Shown piece by piece: positions 22,601-34,600 of a stretch of DNA of 64,000 nucleotides. How positions within the stretch are numbered: the first letter of the stretch is position 1; each line of letters starts with the position of its first letter. The position numbers were made by a program, and so were the translations under genes. The notes beneath the pieces were generated by a model. The model was not told where the DNA came from, did no database searches, and saw nothing but the letters and a program-made list of their open reading frames with translations. Source of the stretch: Thereva unica (taxonomy: Eukaryota > Arthropoda > Insecta > Diptera > Therevidae); assembly GCA_949987705.1 (NCBI GenBank), contig OX465284.1, forward strand, positions 115,675,163-115,739,162. Reading direction: 5' to 3'.

Positions 22601-25600
22601 ATTTGTTGGAGTGAGAATAGCTCTTCCCTCAGCCGTGATGCGTTATCAAGTTCAGCCTGATGAATGTTGGGGTATATACTGTCAGTCAAGTTAATCACAT
22701 CTCCCACAATATCGCAAAGGTTACTCGGAATATTTATGTATTCTTGCTTGTTTTCCAAAATCATTCATCACCCCTTAAATTACGTTGAAGGAGGATTCGC
22801 ATGTAAACTAGCAAGGAGAGAACTTTGACAGTAAGACATAAGAAGGATAACTTGAGACAGGCTTTAGCTTCATCTGCACGTATCCCTTGTGGCACAGCAG
22901 GCAAGGTCAGGCAAAAGACTCCACCGTCAGGAGGCAGCTCCACCTATAAGTTGATTGCGGCCCTAATGTCCTGGAGCGTCTTATTTAGGGCCTCGATACC
23001 TTTCTATGGTGTCTCGACACCATGGTGCACGCATCGCAAAATATAACTTTGGCTTTAATAACAACAACCTCAAGAAGCCAGTGCCTTACGTTGTAAACAA
23101 TGTCGAAGACCAGTTGGATATTTCCGTGCTCTCTCTCCATTTGCCGTCTAACATCTTCCACAAGACGGTCTCTGTATGTCTCCCACAATTTACGGGGATC
23201 TCCAACTTGGCAGAAAATCAACATGATAGCAAATAGCTCACGTATTTTATTAGGGGAGCCAAAGGCGGAGGCTTCCAGAGTGTGATAACAGGGTCCATCG
23301 CCCTCCATCAAGCCAAGTGATCTGCACGCCGCCTAGACTACTTCTGCCGAATAAGAAACCTATCTGCCAAATTTCAATTTTGTTTCGGAGATTTGGTGAT
23401 GAGTGAGTGGTATTTCGCTTTTATCTTTTCTTGAGATTGAAAATAAGCCTGTAGTGTTAAAAATGCAGTGTACACCAGAAGTCATCAGTGCTTTCGAGTC
23501 GTGCAAACAGGCATTACCCGACGCATTCCTCCTCGCTCATCCGAAGGCAAATACTTCACTGACATTGATGGTAGATGTATCAGAAGTAGTCGTAGGGCAA
23601 TTGTACAACAGCACGTTCTAGGTGAACGGCAACCTCTTGATTTATTTTCACAGAAACTAACATCAGGGCAGGTAAAGTATAGCGCTTAAGATCGTGAATT
23701 ACTAGAGGCCTATGCAGCCGTGAAGCACGTTCAACATCTTTTGGAAGGCAGACGATTGACTTTAACTATTGACGCACTCATTCCAGCAAAAATTTGACAA
23801 GGCATCCCTATGGCAACTTAGGCACCTGAGCTATATTGCACGAGTATCTAGTGAAAAATTGAATGCTTAAATGTACTTTTGGCTTATACTGTCTTGGTCC
23901 CGTGGTAACTCGTTGTGGTCGCAATCTGGTTACGGGCCTTGCCTTCGTTACAAAATCTTTGGGATGACTCTAGCTTATACCATGTACTTATCGCAGGATT
24001 ATATTAAAAAAGGATTAAGGGGAAGAGTATGATTAGCAAGAATTGATTAAAAACGAATATTTTAGAATCTGATTACATAATCCCCGATGTGATTGAATCA
24101 AGAATATAAGCTCCACTGTCTATATTGATACTTGTAGACCGAGCCTCTCTTATTTGTTATATATTGCAGATTATCTGTCATTTTTCATACTAAAATCCAA
24201 TCTTAACTTAAGTTTTTACTTTACTTAAAAAACATTATTCCAAACATACATTTTGTGAGCAAGATTCATATTGCCTTTAAGGGCTGTGCTCGTGCCCCCG
24301 GATTCATTTTGCTAAACTAATCTAGCTGAATACAATGAATCTTTGCATTTTGCCAAATGACTACTACTAAAAAAACCAACATCTTCCCAATATTTACCTT
24401 AATCCTCGAAACAGCCTCTTCAGCCTGCATCATTCTAGTCGACTTAGTCGGCTGTCCTTCGCAGACGAGCTGCGTCGATCCCAGGTATCTAGCTCTGAAC
24501 AACACCCCCTCGATGAGCACTATATCTGAAATGCATTCAATTGAAAGTGAAATGTTTTCAACTGGATTCACGCATCGGTCTTACAATTTTAACCCAGCAA
24601 CAAGTGGAAGCGTGTGAAAAATAAAAGCGTTAGCAAGGAACTAAAGTAGCTAAAGCGCATAAAAGGACTATTTACCTTCTTTGTTCTTACTTTTTTTGAC
24701 TTTTTTCTCGCTGTCCTTTTTCGACTTGCTCGACCCATCTGGACTGTCCATGTTGCAGTTCTGCACCTCTGGCGACTCGTCCGGTGACTTCTCGCTGTGA
24801 TCTGGCGAAGACATTGACCCACCGATATCGAGTAACTTACTGGTTGAATTCTTTGCCGGAATTGGAGGCGGCACTTCCGGTGTTGTTGGTAGCAGTGAAT
24901 TGAGTCCTTGCCGTAAGAGGCTTGAGCTCGTGTTCTTAGTTTGTTGTACTTTTGGTGAGAATTTTGAAAGTGACGAAGCTAGTAGAGATCGTGGCTTTCT
25001 TTCCCATGATTTGTTCTCATCGTAAAATCCTTGATCGTCTAGTCTTTGGTGCCCTAGCAGTCGGTCGGTTTCTAAGTCTGTGTCAACATCTTCCTCATCA
25101 GCACTTAAACTTTTCGGTTGATTCTCGGTTTCAACGCAATTCTGTGTTGTATCTAAATGCCGTGGTACCCAGACTGGTGAACCGAGAATTGGTGATGTTG
25201 GAAGTTTTTCAGGAGGTGGCGGTGGTGGTGGTGGTATATGATGTCTGGGCTTGTCAATTGCAGTTGTTGGAATTGTTTTGGTGCGCTGCAAGTTTGATCT
25301 GAGGTCCTTTAAGGCAACGTTTGATGTATCTGTTGTTGGTTCTGGACACACCAAACTTGGTTTACGATGTGGTGCTGGAGCGGGGGGTGGCGGTGTTAAC
25401 TGGACCATGTCTGTTCTATGAAAAACGCCTAAAATATAATTTTATAAATATTATTGTAAATATTGATGAATAATAATACTGAAAACTCACTTATTGAATA
25501 AAGAGAATCTAATTCAGGATCAATATTTTTAAATACTTTGTTGTTGCTGTTTGGGCTCTGTCCCAGGATTTCTCTATCTCTTTTTGAACGGACGGATTCG

Positions 25601-28600
25601 CGACCAGACTCGTCCTTAATACTTTTAATAGGGCTATCAACTTTCGGGAATATCATCTCGTTTGGTGAAACCGCTGCTTTTCTACTTTCTAAATTTTCAA
25701 CTGGCCTTTTCATGTCCATTAACATTGAAATTCCGGTGGCTGGTGAATTGTTATTTTCTGTATCCGAGGCATGACCACTTGATAACCCGTCTTCAAGCAC
25801 TGGCATACTAGCGGCATAATACTTTGCATAGTTTGGATAAGTTGTTATTCCGTTAAATTCACCTGATAGACCTGAAATTGAGAGATGTAAGTTAGTATAA
25901 AGAAGTTTTGTAAGTAATACGAATTTTTAGCATAGATGTTGATATCTTTACCAGTCTATGGAATCATGTTTACTCGTAACTAAGCCTGTTTTAAAAGGAT
26001 TTTAATGAACACCAGTTTCAAATCAAATATGGCAGTGGATTTTGATCTGTTTGTTCTCTATTTAAACTGCTGTGAGATATGAATGCCAAACTACGAATAG
26101 AAGAGAATTTTCTAGAAGCCATAGGAAAGCATAGAACTAGTAGTAGATTGGTCGATTTCGCCAGGTCGAACTCAATCTTAGTAACTCAATAACGTTCCTG
26201 GACAAAAATATTCATAACAAGACGTGACAGTCTCCAGATAGAGTAACAAGTAACACAAAAACTCATTCTTAACTGGGGCCGCAAGAATCGAATTTAACGC
26301 ATCAAAAACAAAGTACTGCCTTTTCTCCACCAAATCCTGTACCGACCTTCCCTCTATTTCAGTTGGCGAGGATAACCTAACAGCTGACCCATCTCTTAAC
26401 ATCCTGGGCATGACTCTATCCCATGATATGCAATGGAATGGTCACATATTCCAAATCGCCAAACAAGCGTATCAACAATGCCTCGGATTCCTTAAGAGAT
26501 GCAAGTTACTCCTTCAGCCAGCTGCCCTAGCCACAATCTACAAGTCCTACATTCGATCCCACCTTGAATACAACTCGTATATCTGGGCGGGCGCTCCTAA
26601 AACCACCTTGGCTTGGCTGGACAAGGTTAAAAACCGCGCCATCAAGTTTTACCGCTATTACCACAATGACTGCTCCACTGAAATAAAGCACCTCCTGCCT
26701 ACACGGTCCCGCAACACAAGACTAGCCAACTTGGTTCACCTTCACACACTACAGCCCTCCTCCACATTACGGTATAGAAGTTCATTTATAAATAGAACAA
26801 CTCGACTGTGGAACTGTCTTCCGCAGTTGGTGTTTCCGAGTTCATATAACATCTCTGAGTTCAAACGCAAGGTTCATCGACATCTGCTCATGTACCCTCC
26901 AGACCCCTAACCTATCCTTTCTATTCTATCCTTCAAATCAAGCTTACTACTATACATTGCACGATGACTCGAACGACTTGACGGACTAGTAGTACAAAGG
27001 GTGACTCTTAAGCTTCATCGTATCACAAAAAAAATTGACCAAGTCCTAATTGAGAGAAGAGGGGCCATGAGCATGCTGGATGGATGAACACCGCAACGAA
27101 GGTGATGTGGGTTGGATCATTAGCTGGTCAAGGTGAAATTGAGAAGATGGATAACGATCTAAGTACACAAGTAAAATTCGACAAAGATAAGCTTAAACTT
27201 GAAGAAAGAAGAGATGCCTACCAACACGTTTTTTTAAATCAAATTTAGTTAAGATATGTTTACGCATTTCTTTATTATCTTTTTGCAGAACACTTTACTA
27301 AAACGTACGAAACTTGAGAGAAGGAATAGGAAAACAGTCCTACGTCAACAATAAACTAAAGCAAAACACTTAAGAGCACTAGACACTAGCCTAGGCCCTC
27401 AGACAGACTAGTTCGACTAGTTCAGGAGTGTGAATCTGCAATTAAAGAAAGGCCCCAGAGCCAGCGGGAGTACATCACAAGGGCCAGAAGAGCATGACTG
27501 AAAATCTTCAAACTTAAAAGGAAAACTGCAGACAAGCTTGGACTGAAATAAGAAGAGACAATATTAAAACAGAAAGATCCTACAGGGAACAGGAAGAAAA
27601 AGATGAAGATAGAATTAGACCAGCGTCCAAAGGAACACGCCAGATCTGCAATAGTTTCAGCTAAGAACTGACATCTTCAGATTTTTTTTATGTGGCAGTG
27701 CTAAGCTCAGGAGTCGCCCTTTGTACTACCAGTCCGTCATGTCATTTGTCACGTCATGGTGCAATGTCTAGCAGTAAGCTTAGTACGGGAGGGAGGGTGG
27801 GGGAATAGGTTATGGATTATAAAGGTACGGGGGGATATTGAAGAAGGAGGTGATGAACCCTGCGTTTAAACTCTTGAATGTTGTAGGAGCTCGGAAATAC
27901 TGACTGCGAGAGATTATTCCACAGTCGAGTTGTTCTATTAACAAACGAATTCATGTCTTGTTGAGTGCGTGAAAGGGGGAGTTGCAGGTGGAGGGAATGA
28001 GACGAGTGGGCTAATCTGGTGTTGCGGGTATAAGATTGCCGTGGAGGCAGGAGAGCGTTTAGCTCGGAGGAACAGTCACTATGATAGTAGCGATAAAATT
28101 TTGTCAGTGCTGCTACATTCCTACGGTGGCTCAAGGGGTCGATGGTGAAGCAAGCGGAATCGTCATCAATTAATTTAAGGGCCCTTTTTTGGACCTTATC
28201 TAACCATACTTAGGTGGTTATTGGAGCGCCGCCCCAAACGGTGGAGTTATATTCGAGAAGAGGCCGAATGTAGGATTTATAAATAACAGCACGGGCCGAT
28301 GGCTGGAGGAGGAACTAGCACCTCTTAAGAAATCCCAAGCACTGAGATCCTTGTTTAGTTCCACTTTATCCACTTTCAAGGATGGAGAGCTGTTGTTCTT
28401 TTTCTTTGAAATAAGACAGTACTTGGTTTTGGTGGGGTTGAATTCAACACGATTCTTGCTTCCCCACTCTAGAATGAGTTCAATGTCATTATTAATAGAG
28501 TTGAACATTAGTTCGCGATCATCAAGACAGGATCTGGCATGAGTCCGTCTTGTATCGAAGCTGTACGAGTAACGTAGAGTACCGTCGTCAGCGAAGCTGA

Positions 28601-31600
28601 GAAGTGGGTTGGAGGGGATTGAAAGTAGGTCATTTATAAAAATGAGAAATAGGGCCGGTGATAAAATTGACCCCTGGGGGACCCCCGCAGAGATGAGGTG
28701 AGATTCAGATTTGACGCCATCCAATACTACCTTAATTGAACGGCCGGAAAGGAAACTCTCCATCCACCTATATAGAAGCGAGTCAATTCCAATAGCTTTG
28801 AGTTTAGCTAACAAGGCTGAGTGCCATACTCTATCAAAAGCCTTGGAGATATCCAAAGCAACCAAACTAGATGGGAACCAATCAAAGCAATCACGGGGAA
28901 GTTAGTAGATTTACTGAATAATTTTATAAACTATCGAATATAATTTTCTTTTAGTTTACCTGAGATCTTCAATGGAGTAAAATTGAAATATTTGTCGGAA
29001 GCAGAAAGCTTCAACTTCTAACTTATTTTCAAACTCAAATTTAGGGTTTCAATTCAATTACTGTAGATTATTGCTCGGTTTAGCATTAAGAACATAAGAT
29101 GTTATCTATAAAAACTTGTCCGTAACAGAATACCTTCGTGTTAGCATAAGCCCAAGGGTTCGATTTGGACTTTTAGATCAATTCAAGGGCAATCACTAGA
29201 GATATTTCGAGCAGATTCAATTGTTCGAAGACTTTATCTCGATTAAAACCCCATTCACAATAGAAACTTCCTTAACCACAACGAAAAAAAAAAAATTCAA
29301 TTACTTGTAGAGTTTAGGCAAAAATAAAGCAATCACGAGGCATTATCAAAATCTGCTGACATTTACCATGAAAGGTCGAGGAAAGGATATCTGTTGACCT
29401 CCCCCCGCCCCCCAACTAAGCCCCTAAACAGCTTAAAAACTCCTTCACTTGAGAAAACTAAATCCCACAAATCTGTGAAACTTAAGAAACTTTCCCTAAA
29501 CAAATAAACTAACACATATGTGTAAGCATATCCCTGTAAATAATTAATTGCATACAATTAAGAAACCAAACGAAAGCACTGTGTACTGGTACAGATATAA
29601 ATTAGTGACCCAATTTGTACGGCTTTACTCACTATCTAAATCTCCACAGTTGGAGTCATAGTCGGTCGTTTCGGGTGAATAGCGAAAATTCCTAGACTGT
29701 ATACGGTTTTGATTAAGTCCATCCTGGTTATCGATTGGCTCTCCACTACTCCGACTGGCCGAGTCGAGGAAAAAGTCGATATCGTGGTTATCCTTCTCGT
29801 TTGAATTGTCAATGCCGTTCACATAATTATTCTGACATGGACTGTCATCGTCCTGCTGAAAGTTCTCCAATGGACTTGTGGCCAATCTTTGTCCTACGTA
29901 GTTATTTTGATCCATGTCCAAATTGCCACGGAACTCATAATGGATATCCTTGAATGTGAGCAAGAAAGTTAGGTTAAATGTTAATTTTTTCCTTTTGTTA
30001 ATAATAAACCATTCTTACAATACTGTCAACATCACTTCCATTCTCGATTGGCTTCTCGTCGTTCGATGGACACTTGAAGAACTCCTCGAGCACTTTTCTT
30101 GTCTCGGAAAACTCGTACAGGTAGTCGAAGGTTGATGACTTTGGCGGCTCGGATGTCGTCAAATCAGAGGATGTTCCTATTTCAGACACATCGTTGCTGG
30201 TGTCTTCAGTATTTGATTGTTTCACGCTCAGAAGTGGTGGTGGAGATTCTCGTGGCGGAGAGATGATACGCTGCATTGTGGAGTAAAGGGGAGACAACTT
30301 AAAAGAATGTAACAAAACAATAGCGGATTACGTTGGTGGCACTCACTTGAGGAAATCCTGGACGTGCTGTATATATTGATGTTGTGGTATTTGTTAATTT
30401 AGAATTTTGTTGCTGCATTTGTATAGAGTGTTCCTCATCGGGTGTCATTTGTCCGATTCTACGAGGGGATCCTTCATATTCTGGAAAAAAGAATGGAAAT
30501 TGTTAGCATTGTTTTGTTTTTGGAGTGGTGTGAAACGTTGATTATTTAAAATGTCTCTTCAAGCATGTACAGTTTCGTATTTTTTTGCATTACCTTGAGG
30601 AAGTAGGGGAGAAATTTAAGCTCTGCTACATTTTACAACAAATCAGGACAATGTTTGGCGATGTAACTTAAGGAGAAGGAATTTGAAGTACTAAGTGTTG
30701 AAACAATATTTTTGACAGAAACTCGTTTTAATATTTAGGTAGCAGTTTAGATCACTTAAAATTTCAAGTAGCTTCATTAATTTACGCACATTTTTCTTAA
30801 CCCAAGTCGAACCTAAGTCCAACTACATGTATACGCGATTCGAGTTGAATTAGGGTTGACTGAACTCGACTCAGTTCTGCTAACTGGGTTGAGTTCAGTA
30901 GTTGAGTAGTTGAATTCAGTTGACAGCATCATCTCTGTGTTTTGCTTGTGATTTGTGACGCGAGTGGAAAATTCAAGTCAACCTCGACTCAACTATTCAA
31001 CTCATCATATATACGTAATAAGGGTCTCGTTACTGGTATAAGAAACTAGATACTAGCAACTATAGGAGATATAGTGCAAGCAGTACAACATTCTTTTAGA
31101 GCGAAGAGCAAAATAGAAGCAGTTCTTATGTTGTAGGGTCTAATATCGATTCTTTTCACCGTACGGCACTTCCCATTTAATGGAAGGCAGAAGAGGGAGG
31201 ATATCACCGTGGAGGATTATAAGAAAAGTGTTTGAGTAACAAATGGGCAGAAAAGTGGAGCGAAGTAGGATCGCGGCTAAAGTTGGACTCAACCCTACGA
31301 TCTGTGGAGTTCTTACCACAAAGTTACTGTGGACATAAAAAACAGAATGATGCTATGCCACAACTGTAGAAGTTAAAAAAGTGTGTACTTTTCTTAATAT
31401 CCTCCTTTCTTAATTTGTCGTTGCAGGTGCTGGAAAACAAAAACTTTTTCGCACATCTCGATTATATCTGATATATCGATTATGCTATGCTATGCTGACT
31501 ATGCTATGCATCAAAAGACGAAGTTTATGCTATCTTCGCTCAGTTATCTACTAAGGGAATGAAACCTGGAGGATCACACAAAGGATAGAGTATATGATAA

Positions 31601-34600
31601 ATTCTTTTGAAAGGAAGATTTTGAGAAGCATAATAGGCCAAATTTGTCAGGAAGGATCATGAAGAATCAGATGTAACAGAGAGTTATATTAAATCTATGA
31701 CGGCATAGAGTTAATAACTTTTGTAAACTCCATAGACTTTGCTGGTCTGGACACGTCGAGGTGTCCATATACACAGCAGCAAAGAAGATCTTCACTGGGA
31801 TCATTAATGGAGAGAGAGCCGTAGGCAGGCAGAGGAAAAGATGGGAGGATGCGGTTGTTGCAGATGCGGCGACACTACTCTAAATATCGAACTGGATAGA
31901 TTCGGAGAGAAGAAGAAGAACTGGAAGAAGAAGAAGACTGAACCTAACGTATTGGGAATCACTCCCATGCTTTAGTCACTCTAAAGACTTAATAAGACTC
32001 TTTTGCCTTAAGGGACTTACTGGACTTAGGCTGTTGGTGGGTTTCTGACTGGCCATATGGGGTTTCGTTATCTCCTCCACAACCTAGGATTCTTTCAGAG
32101 GACAGAATGCCGATTTTTTCATAAAAATTGACGAAACTTCCATTTTGTTCTCTGTCTTGAATGTCTTGCTTTGATCTGGCTTAGAAGAAGAGCTTTTCAA
32201 AGAGCTCCTGAGCCCCACTCCGGGCCAGTCCTCTGAAACTAGGGGGGGGGCGGTCTTTTTCGTTAGTGGGGCAATTATACAATAGACCTAACTTGGCCGC
32301 AGTGTTCAGCAAGTGAAAGTTTGTCTGTGTGTGTAAATGTTTTATAGACTCCGAAACCGCTCATCCGTTTGGCAAGAAATTTTGTATATAACAGGTTTCA
32401 GGCTCGGCGAGTATTCTTACGCGTATGTATTTCTTTTGCTCTAGTTAGAACCATTCGGGTAGCTGTAGTGTACCGATATGGTACAATCCGAAACCTTTTT
32501 GTGGGAGGTACTGCTGTGCAAGACAGAAACTTGGTGCGAGAAAAGCAATTCAACGTAACTCAGCTAAAACACGACAAAATCATGTAGCCAAAGGAAATAG
32601 CGGGTTTCTTCCTAGATGCTCCAGGCGGTACAGGCAAAACATTTCTAATCAGTTTGATTTTGGCGTCGAGAATGAGATTGCACTTGCAGTGACATCATCG
32701 GGAATTGCCTCGACGCTAGTTGATGGTGGATGTATGTACAGTAAATTCAACACCTAAGCTTCCATTGAATTTGAACCAGATAGAAACACCTACATGCAAC
32801 ATCAGCGAAAACTCACAGTTCTTAAACCGTACAAAATTATAATTTGAAACGAATGCACCATCGTCATAAAAGATCGCTCAAAGCACTTGACAGGTCTTTT
32901 CGAGATTTCCGAGGAAAAACCAACCGATGACAGGCACTCTGATACTACCTGCAGGAGATTTTCGCTCAACTGTGCCTGTTGAACCTCGATCAGCGCTTGA
33001 GCCTAACGGGTGCTTGAAAGCATCATATTTGTGGATCAGTTTTTTCACGCTAAATACCTGCCGATTTGCTACAAGATGACTCTGCTTAAATATTTACAAA
33101 AAACTTTTGGACGTTGGAAATGGCGAAATTCCAATCGATAGCAGAAGTTTTTATAATTCGAAATCAAAAATACGGAAATATATCTCTACTGCATGTTAAA
33201 ATTCGGGGTGATTTGGGGTTTTAAATGAACGGAGTGGCACTTCTCTTTTCGAATGTGCTTTCTTGGTGGGATTTGAGACTCTCACTGGCCATGGAAAAGG
33301 CGATTTTGGGATTCCCAATTGTTTTGGCGCACGCCATACTGTTGGATTATGAGTGCAGCGATGCGCACCGGGTTCCAGCTAGTCTATATTAATAAAGCGA
33401 TGGCGGAAGAAATGCACGTGTGCACTACATCAGACGCAACGGTCAACACAGAGCTTCCATATTTTGCATGAAGGTTCTTGCGGGTCTCCCCTGATGCACC
33501 TGCATTTTCGAAAATCAAGCTAACATCCCCGAATATGTCAATTACCGTTCGATTCCAATAAAAGTGTGTATCTAGGGGTTTTCAAAATCATAAAAAACGA
33601 TTTTGTAGCCAAACATTATAAATTCAAAATGGCGGCAACAATATGGCCGACGAATTTTGCCATTTCTGTTCTGATTCTAATGAAAATGGGTATCAAGGGA
33701 TTTTTAAGGTCGCAAATAACGAATTAATGATCAAAACTTATAAATTGAAAATGTAGAAATGGTTTGTAAATTGTAGTTTGCTTTATTTAGTCCAGTTGCT
33801 CTCTTTCTTCTGATATTTCTTAGAAATGTAAGAATAAAAATGGATCGAGACAATGAACTATACGTTGTATTTTTACTTTCAGCACATTTACCGAAGCAAT
33901 ATGGCCAAAAGATTATGGTGATGACTTATTATGTTTGTTATTCTTCCTGGACACTTCGCATGTGACTAAATTGATCTTCACTAACTTTGGTCCTTGAAAA
34001 ACCATATTGATTAGACATCTGGGGTTTACTTTGAAAACATGAAGAAAATTATCCATTTATGATGTAAAGATATCGTCATCTATTATGGATTGCCTAATTT
34101 CGAGGTAATTTGTTTTTTTTAGTTTTTAATAAACAATTTCACATTTGAATGGAAGATGTTCTGACTCCATTTTAACAAGTTAAATGATCCCATCAAGAAG
34201 AAAAGTATATGTTTGTGTGAGAGTGATTTTTTATGAAAACGACAAATGTAATACATACAAGTCTGAAACCACTACCACTTCCGGGTCCTTATAGAACCTT
34301 TTAGATGTTAAAATATTTAATTTAAATGAGGATATTAAAACTCATCTGGTTTGGGCTTGTGCAAGTAAAGACCAAAAGGTTTACGAGCGTGGAACAATGC
34401 TATTCCCAGAAAGGTGGTAAAATTAATATCATCCAATTGGTGATTATCTAATTAAGTAAATTATTTTTGTAATATAAAAGAATTTCATTAATTTTCAAGA
34501 CGAGCGAAAGTGATTTTAATGAATATAAAATGCAGACCGAATCGTAATAGGGCAGAGCTGTTCTGCCAAGACAAACGCTATTGATTTTTTCCACAGTGAA

